Shown here piece by piece: positions 30,478 to 38,659 of a stretch of 64,000 bases of DNA. Each line of letters begins with the position of its first letter. Position 1 is the first letter of the stretch. The stretch is from contig NZ_CP015381.1 of NCBI RefSeq assembly GCF_001854245.1, forward strand, positions 62,001 through 126,000. Reading direction: 5' to 3'. The position numbers were made by a program, and so were the translations under genes. The stretch is from Desulfococcus multivorans. Its GTDB lineage: Bacteria; Desulfobacterota; Desulfobacteria; Desulfobacterales; Desulfococcaceae. Below the pieces are notes generated by a model. That model saw only the letters and a list, made by a program, of their open reading frames with translations. It made no database searches and was not told where the DNA came from.

Positions 30478-30861
30478 TCAATCTGAGTAGCCGCTGCCTA
30501 CGATGAGGTTGCCGCCGGTCTTCCTGACATAGGAATGCTTCATCGCACCCTGCCATTCATAGTCGACCCAGATGCCTTCGGGGGTTGCCTTGATGATGGC
30601 ATTGTAAACCGGCTCGGCTTTTTCCTTGAGACTCTGGCCGGTCAGGGAGGGATGGACGATCAGATTGCCGTTTTCTTCCATGATGAAGACATAAGGCTCG
30701 TAATCATTGGCCTTGAAATCCGCAGCTGCTTTTCCACCGTCGATGGCGGCCACAATGCCGTCGACATTCTTTTGAATCGCTTCCTTGTCGGCGGCGAAGA
30801 CAGTGATGGAGAGGCATAAGCCGAACACGAATACCATGGCCGGAAGTGCAAATTTTTTCAT
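30478..30861 (-). CDS. Secreted stand-alone Cache-domain protein
   Basis: A 127-residue protein with a signal peptide (MKKFALPAMVFVFGLCLSITVFA, cleavage near residue 23). The mature part reads as a single Cache sensor fold: YEPYVFIMEENGNLIVHPSLTGQ, EGIWVDYEW and KHSYVRKTGGNLIVGSGY. Cache domains normally form the extracytoplasmic part of chemoreceptors and kinases and bind small ligands; here no membrane or signalling domain follows. AAAGGAG precedes the ATG by seven bases. It may be a periplasmic ligand-binding partner for another receptor; ligand unknown. Confidence 0.85.
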   Translation of the reverse strand: MKKFALPAMVFVFGLCLSITVFAADKEAIQKNVDGIVAAIDGGKAAADFKANDYEPYVFIMEENGNLIVHPSLTGQSLKEKAEPVYNAIIKATPEGIWVDYEWQGAMKHSYVRKTGGNLIVGSGYSD

Positions 30862-30994
30862 TCCTGAACTCCTTTGCTTAAAAAAAAGTGATGGGAATGC
30901 TTCGATAATTGCCTTTCACGAAAACCTCGGCAGGGCCTTACAATTTCACCTCCTTTCCGTTGAGGGTCGAACGCTGATGGGTGAACCGCCGTAT

Positions 30995-31010
30995 TGTGGT
31001 TTTGACATTG
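30995..31010. promoter_or_regulatory. CRP/FNR-like half-conserved site upstream of the Cache gene
   Basis: TGTGG-TTTTGA-CATTG about 140 bp upstream of the Cache gene ATG, the same spacing as the sites before the DUF3783 and rubredoxin genes. One half-site is intact. Confidence 0.35.
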
Positions 31011-31190
31011 CAACAGAAGGCCCGAGGATCGCGTTTGAGGGAGGATTAGACGAAAATTGCGGCTTTCGCTTTTTGGGCCTGAACAATATTTAGTGAATAT
31101 TGTCTATTTAAAAAATATGAAATTCACTTAACACAACCTTATAATTTATGTCAAGGTATAATGCCAAAGCGTTCGCAAAAAGTCAGAAGC

Positions 31191-31206
31191 TGTGGTTATA
31201 ACCACA
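31191..31206. promoter_or_regulatory. Perfect 16-bp palindrome TGTGGTTATAACCACA
   Basis: The best copy of the TGTGG-N6-CCACA motif, followed by another TGTGG half-site at 31213. It lies about 330 bp upstream of the Cache gene and 360 bp from the nadB stop. Confidence 0.55.
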
Positions 31207-31277
31207 TTATGATGTGGTTGATCAAGAATACAGTCGCTATATTTTGTGTTCAAATCGTGCTGAAGCGACGTTTTACG

Positions 31278-31351
31278 AACTCGACTTTCGACTTTCACAG
31301 GCCGTATCTATCCGGTCACCATATTGAAAACCGAAAGTTAAGGCTGAAGGT
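31278..31351. repeat. Dispersed palindromic repeat, inverted-orientation copy
   Basis: The CGACTTTCGACTTTCA arm, the core TATCCGGTCACCAT and an ACCGAAAGTTAAGG end match the element at 7660-7740 in reverse orientation with several substitutions. Confidence 0.75.
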
Positions 31352-31421
31352 TGGAGGAATGTCCCCGTAACAAACGGGAGTGCTTATCCCCCTTCAGTCT
31401 TCAGCCTTCGGCCTTCAGTCT

Positions 31422-31455
31422 CTATCCGGTCACCATCATGAAAGTCGAAAGTTGA
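31422..31455. repeat. Dispersed palindromic repeat, half copy
   Basis: Only one arm with its flank is left (CTATCCGGTCACCATCATGA plus AAGTCGAAAGTTGA). It follows a CTTCAG-rich stretch (31391-31419) that mirrors AGGCTGAAGG at the end of the previous copy, so the two copies may once have formed a larger composite. Confidence 0.7.
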
Positions 31456-31566
31456 GTTGCGAATATATCGAGGTCGGAAAAGGGGTGGCCGTGGGTCGGG
31501 TCCAGACCTGAGTCCAAGCGCGAATATTACGATATCCGCGATGCACGATTCATGTTGTTGCGGCAC

Positions 31567-33135
31567 TTATTCTCTGAAGTGGCAGCCCTTGTTCTGGTTG
31601 TTTTCCCATGCGGCGAAAGTAACGATGATGGCGTTTCGCACCATGTTGCGAAGACCGATCAGGCTGTCGTTGACCCGGGTGACGCGGTAGAAGTGTTCGA
31701 TCTCCACCTCGAGGCTGCGGAGTTCGCGGATGGCCCGCTTGAGGCGCTGGGAATTTCTCACCAGGCCTACGTAATTCCACATGATATGGCGGATGTAGCT
31801 CATATCCTGGGCGATAAGGGCGGGGTCGGCCGCTATGGATCCCTCATCGCACCATGGGGGGATATCGCCGGCGTGGACAAGATAAGGGTTTTCCCGGTGC
31901 TTCAGGATATGTCGAGCGGTCCGGCTTCCCCAGACCAGGCCTTCCAGAAGGGATGTGCTGGCCAGGCGGTTGGCGCCGTGGACGCCGGTGCACGCCGTTT
32001 CTCCGGCAGCGTAAAGATGCCCGATGGTGCTTCTGCCCCATATATCCACCCAGATGCCGCCGCAGAAATAATGGGCCGCGGGCACTACCGGCACGAGATC
32101 CTTCGAGATGTCGATGCCGTATTGGAGGCAGGATCGACGGATATTGGGAAAATGTGATTTAATTCGACGGGCGGGAATATAAGAGCAGAGGTCCAGATAG
32201 ACGTTGGGTACGTCGTGTTTGATCATCTCTTCATGGATGCTGCGCGCGACGATGTCCCGGGGCGCCAGATCCTTCCATTCCGGGGCGTAATGTTGCATAA
32301 AAGGGGTGCCGTCGGCATGGACGAGGCGGGCGCCTTCCCCGCGTACGGCCTCGGAGATGAGGAGGTGAGGCGCCCGGCTTTGGTAGAAGGTGGTCGGATG
32401 AAACTGGATGAACTCGGCGTTGATGATTCGGGCCCCGGCCCGATTGGCCATGGCGATCCCGTCCCCCCGGGCGCCCGCGGGATTGGTGGTTCGGAGAAAC
32501 AGCTGCCCTACCCCGCCGGTGGCGAGAAGGGTCTTTTTCGCCGTGCATAGGACAACCCGTCCGGACTCCTGGTCGAAGAGATAGGCGCCGATGCAGGCCA
32601 GAGGCTCATAGACCGCCAAACGGTTCAATGAGTGATGCGATGGGGTCAAAATGTCGATGGCCGTATGAGCGGCGAGCAGTTGGATGTTGGGGTGCGTTCC
32701 GACGGCCCGGATCAGCGCGATTTGAATGGCCTTTCCCGTGGCGTCGGTGGCATGTACGATGCGGGGGATGGCATGCCCCCCCTCCCGGGCCAGAGAGAGA
32801 GCCCCGCTGTTGTCGTGGTCGAACGCAACGCCCAGTTTTTCGATAAGGATGCTTTTGACGAGTTCCGGACCCTCATCCCCCAGGATCGTGACGGCCTCGG
32901 CGTTGCAATGTCCGGCGCCGGCACGCATGACGTCCTCCGCGAGCATCGCCGTCGAGTCGTTCTCTCCTCGATAGATGATACCGCCCTGGGCGTAATAGGT
33001 GTTCGATTCGTGCGGATCCCTGGATCGCGTGACAACCGTCACCGCCAGGCCGGCCTCGGCCAGAAGAAGCGCCGCCGTGGCCCCCGCTATCCCGCTGCCG
33101 ATGATCAGTACATCGCTCTCATAATGGGTCGTCAT
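31567..33135 (-). CDS. nadB: L-aspartate oxidase
   Basis: A 522-residue flavoprotein. The FAD-binding motif GSGIAGATAAL starts at residue 13, ESNTYYAQGGI and the NAEFIQFHPT segment are NadB/fumarate-reductase-type, and GANRLASTSLLEGLVWG near the C-terminus is the NadB signature. It oxidises aspartate to iminoaspartate, using fumarate or another acceptor in anaerobes, for quinolinate synthesis. It starts 9 bp after nadA ends and is the last gene of nadC-nadA-nadB. Confidence 0.96.
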   Translation of the reverse strand: MTTHYESDVLIIGSGIAGATAALLLAEAGLAVTVVTRSRDPHESNTYYAQGGIIYRGENDSTAMLAEDVMRAGAGHCNAEAVTILGDEGPELVKSILIEKLGVAFDHDNSGALSLAREGGHAIPRIVHATDATGKAIQIALIRAVGTHPNIQLLAAHTAIDILTPSHHSLNRLAVYEPLACIGAYLFDQESGRVVLCTAKKTLLATGGVGQLFLRTTNPAGARGDGIAMANRAGARIINAEFIQFHPTTFYQSRAPHLLISEAVRGEGARLVHADGTPFMQHYAPEWKDLAPRDIVARSIHEEMIKHDVPNVYLDLCSYIPARRIKSHFPNIRRSCLQYGIDISKDLVPVVPAAHYFCGGIWVDIWGRSTIGHLYAAGETACTGVHGANRLASTSLLEGLVWGSRTARHILKHRENPYLVHAGDIPPWCDEGSIAADPALIAQDMSYIRHIMWNYVGLVRNSQRLKRAIRELRSLEVEIEHFYRVTRVNDSLIGLRNMVRNAIIVTFAAWENNQNKGCHFRE

Positions 33136-33144
33136 CTCGGCCGC

Positions 33145-34182
33145 CTATCCTATTGTCAGCATCCGCTCGACGGCGCGAGCCGCGCGTTTGCGGATGTCCT
33201 CGGGGACCTCGACGATATACCGATTGTATTTGAGGGCGTCACGGGTGTTCTCGAGGGTTATGAGCGCCATGTGGGGGCAGCGGATACGGCATAGGGGCAG
33301 GATTTCCTTGTCCGGAAAGGCTGCGGCCACGTTCTCGCCCATGGCCGACTCGGTGAGGAGCAGATAGCGCGACGCCGTCGTTTCCTCGACATACCGGATC
33401 ATGGCCGAAGTGCTGCCGGCGAAATCCGACGCATCGACGACCTCGGGGCTGCATTCGGGGTGGGCCAGCACCACAACGTCGGGATAATCCGCCCTTACCC
33501 GGGCGATATCCGCCGGCGTGAACTGCTCGTGGACCTCGCACCGGGCATCCCAGACGATCATATTCCCATCCCGCGTCGGCGGTTCCGTCCGGGACCGCTC
33601 TACACGCGGCGGAAAGATAATTTGTTTTCGGCTCCGGCGGGCCACGTTCCGCCCCAGATACTCGTCCGGCAAAAAGATGACGGTGTCCGAATCCAGGGCT
33701 TCCACCACTTTGGCGGCGTTTCCGGAGGTGCAGCAGACGTCGCACTCGGCCTTGACCTCGGCGTAGGTGTTGATATAGGTCACCACGGGTACACCGGGGT
33801 GCCGGGCCTTCAATTGTCTGACATCCTCGGCTGTAATGCCTGCGGCGAGAGAGCATCCCGCCTTTTCCGCCGGGATGAGGACGGTCTTGTCGGGGCTCAG
33901 GATCTTGGCGGTCTCCGCCATGAATTCGACGCCGCAAAAAACGATGACCTCGCAGTCGGTTCCCGCCGCCTTTCGACTCAGTTCCAGGGAATCTCCGGTA
34001 TAATCCGCGACGCTATAGTACAGGTCGGGCGACATATAGTTGTGGGCCAGGATCACGGCGTTTTTTTCCTTTTTGAGCCGGAGGATCTCGCAGGCCAGTT
34101 CGGCCTTGTGTTTCAACTCGGGTTCGGTCGCCCTGTCCCGCAGGTATTTCTTCATTTTTGACGTCATTTCCTCGATATTCAT
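33145..34182 (-). CDS. nadA: Quinolinate synthase A
   Basis: A 345-residue [4Fe-4S] enzyme that condenses iminoaspartate with dihydroxyacetone phosphate. The three pseudo-repeats are visible: VILAHNYMSPDLY and VFCGVEFMAETAKIL, CDVCCTSGNAAKV with FLPDEYLGRNV, and LAHPECSPEVVDASDFAGST. CRIRCPHMALITLE near the end completes the cluster cysteines. AAAGAGAAG precedes the ATG. It lies 22 bp after nadC and 9 bp before nadB. Confidence 0.97.
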   Translation of the reverse strand: MNIEEMTSKMKKYLRDRATEPELKHKAELACEILRLKKEKNAVILAHNYMSPDLYYSVADYTGDSLELSRKAAGTDCEVIVFCGVEFMAETAKILSPDKTVLIPAEKAGCSLAAGITAEDVRQLKARHPGVPVVTYINTYAEVKAECDVCCTSGNAAKVVEALDSDTVIFLPDEYLGRNVARRSRKQIIFPPRVERSRTEPPTRDGNMIVWDARCEVHEQFTPADIARVRADYPDVVVLAHPECSPEVVDASDFAGSTSAMIRYVEETTASRYLLLTESAMGENVAAAFPDKEILPLCRIRCPHMALITLENTRDALKYNRYIVEVPEDIRKRAARAVERMLTIG

Positions 34183-34204
34183 GATCTTCTCTTTCAGTCC
34201 CGGG

Positions 34205-35092
34205 TTACGGATGTATCGGTGGGATGTTCCGGATCAGCAGGCTGATGTCCAGAGCTTTGGCCGAATGGGTCAGCATGCCGACGGAGATGCAGTCGACCCC
34301 GGTGGCGGCAATGTCTTTCACAGTGTCCGGCGTTACGTTCCCGGACGCCTCCAGCGGCACGCGACCGGCCGCGATACGCACCGCCGTCCGCATCTGGTCC
34401 GGGGTCATATTGTCCAGCATGATCCGGTCCGGGAGGAGGGCCAGCGCCTCTTGAAGTTCGGTCAAATCCTTGACCTCGACCTCGATGGGCCGTTTTCGAT
34501 CGTCCGCCGCGCGTACGCCCGCTACGGCACGGGTGATGGAGCCGGCTGCCGTGATGTGGTTGTCTTTGATGAGGGCCATATCGTACAAACCGAACCGGTG
34601 GTTCCGCCCGCCACCCAGCCGGACCGCCCATTTGTCGAAAAGGCGCAGCCCCGGGGCCGTCTTTCGCGTGTCGAGGATGACGGCCGAGGTGCCCTTGACC
34701 GCCTCCGTGAAGCGGTGCGTGAGGGTTGCGATGCCCGACATTCGCTGGAGAAAATTGAGGGCCGTCCGTTCGCCGCTCAGAATCGCCCGTCCGGAGCCCC
34801 TCACCTCCGCGATGATCTGACCCGCCCTCACCGTTTCGCCGTCGGAGATGCGGGCGTCGAAGGTCACGGTATCGTCCAGGAGAGAGAATGTGAGGCCGGC
34901 CACTGCCAGGCCGGCGACGACGCCCGCCTCCTTGGCGGTGAACGTGCCGGTAAAGGCCGCTTCCGGCGGCACCGTGCCGAGAGTGGTGATATCCCCGTCG
35001 CCCATATCCTCCGACAGTGCGGCCAGGACCACGGCCGCCGCACCTTCGGGCATCGGCTCCGGGGAGATACCGGAGATATGTATGTCGGTCAT
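34205..35092 (-). CDS. nadC: Nicotinate-nucleotide pyrophosphorylase (carboxylating)
   Basis: A 295-residue quinolinate phosphoribosyltransferase. ALSEDMGDGDITT, SGERTALNFLQRMSGIAT, LDTRKTAPGLR, VRLGGGRNHRFGLYDMALIKDNH and VDCISVG are family signatures, including the Arg and Lys phosphate ligands. It converts quinolinate and PRPP to nicotinate mononucleotide. I use the ATG at 35092; a TTG 15 codons upstream is possible, and neither has a strong ribosome site. It heads the nadCAB operon, which makes NAD de novo from aspartate. Confidence 0.96.
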   Translation of the reverse strand: MTDIHISGISPEPMPEGAAAVVLAALSEDMGDGDITTLGTVPPEAAFTGTFTAKEAGVVAGLAVAGLTFSLLDDTVTFDARISDGETVRAGQIIAEVRGSGRAILSGERTALNFLQRMSGIATLTHRFTEAVKGTSAVILDTRKTAPGLRLFDKWAVRLGGGRNHRFGLYDMALIKDNHITAAGSITRAVAGVRAADDRKRPIEVEVKDLTELQEALALLPDRIMLDNMTPDQMRTAVRIAAGRVPLEASGNVTPDTVKDIAATGVDCISVGMLTHSAKALDISLLIRNIPPIHP

Positions 35093-35160
35093 GTTGGTAT
35101 GTCTCGTTCGGGTGGTTGTCTGCAAATCGTCATTCAACTTTTATTGAATACTTACTTACT

Positions 35161-35243
35161 CAACCTTCGACGTTCATGATGGTAACCGGATAAAGGTGCG
35201 CGGGGCCTATCCTCCCGGCACCGGCCTTTGAAAGTCGAAAGTT
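35161..35243. repeat. Dispersed palindromic repeat, full-length copy B
   Basis: Opens CAACCTTCGACGTTCATGAT, closes GAAAGTCGAAAGTTAAG, with a GGTGC...GGCACC core between. It lies directly upstream of the nadC start. Confidence 0.85.
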
Positions 35244-35330
35244 AAGTTACTTATACAATCGATTCAGCACAATGTTAAGAGGGGATTTGAATTTTATATG
35301 ATCTTACTGCCGATTCGGCGCCGTGGAAAG

Positions 35331-35369
35331 AAAAAAAGCAATCGCCGGCGATTGGGAAACAGCCGGCGA
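35331..35369 (-). terminator. Rho-independent terminator of the thiolase operon
   Basis: On the minus strand TCGCCGGC (35369-35362) pairs with GCCGGCGA (35349-35342) across a 12-base loop, followed by a run of seven U (A-run at 35331-35337 on the plus strand). It lies about 60 bp past the thiolase stop. Confidence 0.75.
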
Positions 35370-35431
35370 CAAACCGATGGAAACGACATGCGGGGAGGGG
35401 TAAAGGTTCAGGTGTCGTTCTTCGGAGGCGC

Positions 35432-36682
35432 TTAGAGCATCTCCAGGGCGCAGGCCATGGAAACCCCGCCGCCGCCGCAGAGGGTGGCGAGTCCAAGGGT
35501 TTTTCCCCGCTGTTTCATGGCGTGGATCAGGGTGACCATGATCCTTGATCCTGTAGAGCCCACGGGGTGGCCCAGGCCGATGCCGGAACCGTTAACGTTG
35601 GTGATCTCCCGGTTGAGACCGAGCTCCCGCTCGCACCCGATGTACTGGGATGCAAAGGCTTCATTGACCTCGACCAGTTCAAAATCGCCGATGCCGAGGC
35701 CGCTGCGGTTGAACAGATCCTTGACCGCGGGCACGGGAGAGAGCCCCATTACCGAAGGGTGGCATGCGCCTTTTCCCACTGCCTTGATCCGGGCGATGGG
35801 GGTCAGGTTCAGCTCTCCGGCCTTTTCCGCCGACATGATGATCATGGCCGATGACCCGTCGTTGATGCCGCTGGCGTTTCCGGCGGTAACCTTGCCGATT
35901 TCGGGTACAAAGGCCGGCGGCAGTTTCCGGAGTTGCGCCATGGTGATGCCGGGTCGAAAGTGTTCGTCCTTGTCGAAGAGGAGAGACGCTTTTTTCCGTT
36001 GAGGCACCTCGACGGGTACGATTTCCTCTCTGAAAGCGCCGTCCCGTGTTGCCCGTTCCGCATTGTTGTGGCTTCTCAGGGCTACCTCGTCCATCTCTTC
36101 CCGGCTGATGCCCAGATGCTGCGCCACGAATTCCGCTGTGTGGCCCATGATATAGGGTTTGCCCAGAAACATGCCGGCCGGAGCCGCTTCAGTGTCCACC
36201 GGACCTTCGGCGGAAAGGGGAATGAGGTGGGAGCCGCAGTGGAGCGCGTGAATCAAGGCATCGACGAAAGTGTGATCCTGGAGCCGGCAGCCCCACCGGG
36301 CGTTGGGTACGGCATAGGGAACGCCGGACATGTGTTCGACGCCGCCGGCGAGGATGACGTCGGCCATGCCCGCCTGGATCATGGCCATGCCGGAAAGAAC
36401 GGCTTCCATGCCGGAAATGCATACCCGGTTGATGGTGACGGCGGGGACGGATTCCGGTATTCCGGCCATGAGGGCCGCAACCCGGGTGACATTCAGCGTG
36501 TCGTGGTGCTCGAGACAGCATCCGTAGCGAACGTCATCGATGATGGCCGGGTCGATGCCGGCTCTTTCAATGGCGGATTTCATGGTGACACAGGCGATGG
36601 CGGCGCCGTTCATGTCTTTCAGGCTCCCGCCAAATGCCCCAATGGCCGTCCGGCAGGCTGAAACGATGACAACATCTTTCAT
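35432..36682 (-). CDS. Thiolase (acetyl-CoA C-acyltransferase)
   Basis: A 416-residue thiolase from the ATG at 36682 (AAGGAG seven bases upstream). The acylated cysteine is C88 in NRVCISGMEA, where the family usually has NRVCGSG or NRVCASG. The second-half motifs VNEAFAS, GIGLGHPVGSTG and LCGGGG carry the catalytic His and Cys. It would perform the last, thiolytic step of beta-oxidation, or condensation of acetyl-CoA. It follows the long acyl-CoA dehydrogenase gene by 125 bp and ends at a good terminator. Chain-length preference is unknown. Confidence 0.93.
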   Translation of the reverse strand: MKDVVIVSACRTAIGAFGGSLKDMNGAAIACVTMKSAIERAGIDPAIIDDVRYGCCLEHHDTLNVTRVAALMAGIPESVPAVTINRVCISGMEAVLSGMAMIQAGMADVILAGGVEHMSGVPYAVPNARWGCRLQDHTFVDALIHALHCGSHLIPLSAEGPVDTEAAPAGMFLGKPYIMGHTAEFVAQHLGISREEMDEVALRSHNNAERATRDGAFREEIVPVEVPQRKKASLLFDKDEHFRPGITMAQLRKLPPAFVPEIGKVTAGNASGINDGSSAMIIMSAEKAGELNLTPIARIKAVGKGACHPSVMGLSPVPAVKDLFNRSGLGIGDFELVEVNEAFASQYIGCERELGLNREITNVNGSGIGLGHPVGSTGSRIMVTLIHAMKQRGKTLGLATLCGGGGVSMACALEML

Positions 36683-36807
36683 GTGGGTCTCCTTTAAGGG
36701 ATTACAAATCCATCCACCACCGATATCCATGGAATTCAGCGGTGGATGGTCAATGGGATCAATTCGGATTTCGGAGAGGCGGCATGCGGTGACGCCTTGA
36801 ATACCGC

Positions 36808-38622
36808 CTATTTCCCCCCGAAGGACTCCTCGTCCATTTCCATGATGGTGCCATCGTCGGTGATGACGGCGCTCATCTTTCCGAGCGTGACGGGGAGCAG
36901 AGAACCGATGAAGAACCGGGCGCTCCTGATCTGGCCTTCATAGAAGACGACGTCTTTTTTCTTGGCGCCGCTTTCCAGTCTTTTGGCGGCGACAATCGCG
37001 CGCCACAGCAGCATCCAGGCCATGATCGTGTCCCCTGTGACCTCCATGAACGGATAGGCGACGGCGTAAGCACTCATCATTTTCTCGGAACGGGCTGTTT
37101 TTGTCATGTGAAGAGCGAGTTCCTCCAGCCGCGCAATGACATTCGAAAGCCCCTCGGCAAGTCCTTCCAGCCGGCCGACAGCCCGTGCCGCATCAGCCGT
37201 TTTTGTCATTTCGTCCAGAAGATCCCTGAAAGCCTGCCCCTGGTTGAGGCTCAGTTTCCGCCCTAACAGATCCATGGCCTGGATGCCGTTGGTGCCCTCG
37301 TAGATATGTGTGATCTTGCAGTCCCGGAGGAGCTGCTCCTGGGGATACTCTTTCGTGTATCCGTATCCGCCGAACATCTGAACCCCCATGTTGCAGACGT
37401 CGAAGGCCCGGTCCGAGGCGTATCCCTTGGCGATGGGGATCAGCACGTCGATGAGCCCCTGCCACCGGGCTTTTTCATTGGCGTCGCCGCTGATTCGGAT
37501 CATGTCTTCACAGAAACCGGTGAAATACATGATGCTGCGGATACCTTCGGTATAGGCCTTCATCGTGAGCAGCATGCGGCGGACATCCGGGTGCTGGATG
37601 ATGGGCACCGGAGGGGCATCCTTGCCCGCAGCCTGAAGATGCCGTCCCTGAACCCTCTCCCGGGCGTAATTGAGGGCATTCGTGAACGAGGCCGAAGCGC
37701 ATCCCAGGGCTTGCATACCCACGTCCAGCCGGGCCTCGTTCATCATGACGAACATGGCCCGCATGCCTTTGTTGACCTCTCCCAGCAAAGTCCCCCGGCA
37801 CTGCCCCTTGCCGCCCAGCGTCAAGGAACAGGTGGCGCTCCCGTGAATGCCCATCTTATGTTCGATGCCGGTGCAGACCACGTCGTTGAATTCACCGAGA
37901 CTGCCGTCGTCGTTGACCCGGATCTTGGGCACCAGAAAGAGAGAGATGCCCGAGGTGCCGGCCGGGGCCCCCTCGATCCGTGCCAGGACGGGATGGATGA
38001 TGTTTTCGACCAGGTCGTTCTCGCCGCTGGAAATGAAGATCTTGCTGCCGGAGATGGAATAGGTGCCGTCGTCGTTCATGACGGCGGTGGTGGTGAGTGC
38101 CCCGACATCCGATCCGGCTTCCGGTTCCGTGAGCAGCATGGTGCCGCCCCACTCGCCGGTATACATTTTTTTGAGGAACAGCTGCTTCTGTTTTTCGGTG
38201 CCGAAGATCTCCACCAGCTTTCCCGCCCCGTGGGTCAGAAGGGTGTTCAGGGTGAAAGGGAAGTTGGCGCCGTTAAAGAAGTTCTTGGCGGCCAGAGCCA
38301 CTGTGGCAGGCATCCCCTGGCCGCCCCACTCGGGGTCGTCGCACATGGCGATCCATCCGCCCTCCCTGAAGAGGCCGTGCAACTTGTGAAAGGATTCCGG
38401 GACGCGTACCTGACCTTTGTCGAAGGTGCATCCCTCCTCGTCTCCGGGTTTCAGGGTCGGGAGCATCTCCTTGACGGCCAGATTGCGGGCCTCGGAAACG
38501 ATCAGATCGATGGTCTTGCGGGTGAATTCCTCAAATTTTTCGTGTTTGGAAAGTGTTTCAACCTCCAATTGTTCGTGAAGAACAAAATCCACGTCTCTTC
38601 TGTCCAGAATAACTTGTGCCAT
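36808..38622 (-). CDS. Long-form acyl-CoA dehydrogenase (about 600 residues)
   Basis: A 604-residue flavoprotein from the ATG at 38622 (GGAGAG seven bases upstream). FAD/substrate motifs are MLLTEPEAGSDVG, KIFISSGEND and MFGGYGYTKEYP; the base is the Glu in HIYEGTNGIQ. The extra C-terminal helical domain places it with the FadE-like, PA4995-type long acyl-CoA dehydrogenases. It oxidises acyl-CoA to enoyl-CoA and hands electrons to Etf. The operon partner genes are an acyl-CoA ligase upstream and a thiolase downstream; no enoyl-CoA hydratase or 3-hydroxyacyl-CoA dehydrogenase is present here. Confidence 0.93.
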   Translation of the reverse strand: MAQVILDRRDVDFVLHEQLEVETLSKHEKFEEFTRKTIDLIVSEARNLAVKEMLPTLKPGDEEGCTFDKGQVRVPESFHKLHGLFREGGWIAMCDDPEWGGQGMPATVALAAKNFFNGANFPFTLNTLLTHGAGKLVEIFGTEKQKQLFLKKMYTGEWGGTMLLTEPEAGSDVGALTTTAVMNDDGTYSISGSKIFISSGENDLVENIIHPVLARIEGAPAGTSGISLFLVPKIRVNDDGSLGEFNDVVCTGIEHKMGIHGSATCSLTLGGKGQCRGTLLGEVNKGMRAMFVMMNEARLDVGMQALGCASASFTNALNYARERVQGRHLQAAGKDAPPVPIIQHPDVRRMLLTMKAYTEGIRSIMYFTGFCEDMIRISGDANEKARWQGLIDVLIPIAKGYASDRAFDVCNMGVQMFGGYGYTKEYPQEQLLRDCKITHIYEGTNGIQAMDLLGRKLSLNQGQAFRDLLDEMTKTADAARAVGRLEGLAEGLSNVIARLEELALHMTKTARSEKMMSAYAVAYPFMEVTGDTIMAWMLLWRAIVAAKRLESGAKKKDVVFYEGQIRSARFFIGSLLPVTLGKMSAVITDDGTIMEMDEESFGGK

Positions 38623-38659
38623 GATTCTCTCCGTTTTGTTCAATAATGGTCGATAGGGT

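Larger units (their letters stand above)
30862..31566. other. 705-bp non-coding region with operators and repeats
   Basis: It holds a perfect anti-Shine-Dalgarno match without a start codon (30946-30955, minus strand), CRP/FNR-like sites at 30995 and 31191, a CAATATT-N5-AATATTG palindrome at 31084-31102, and two dispersed-repeat copies. No protein gene is convincing. Confidence 0.6.
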
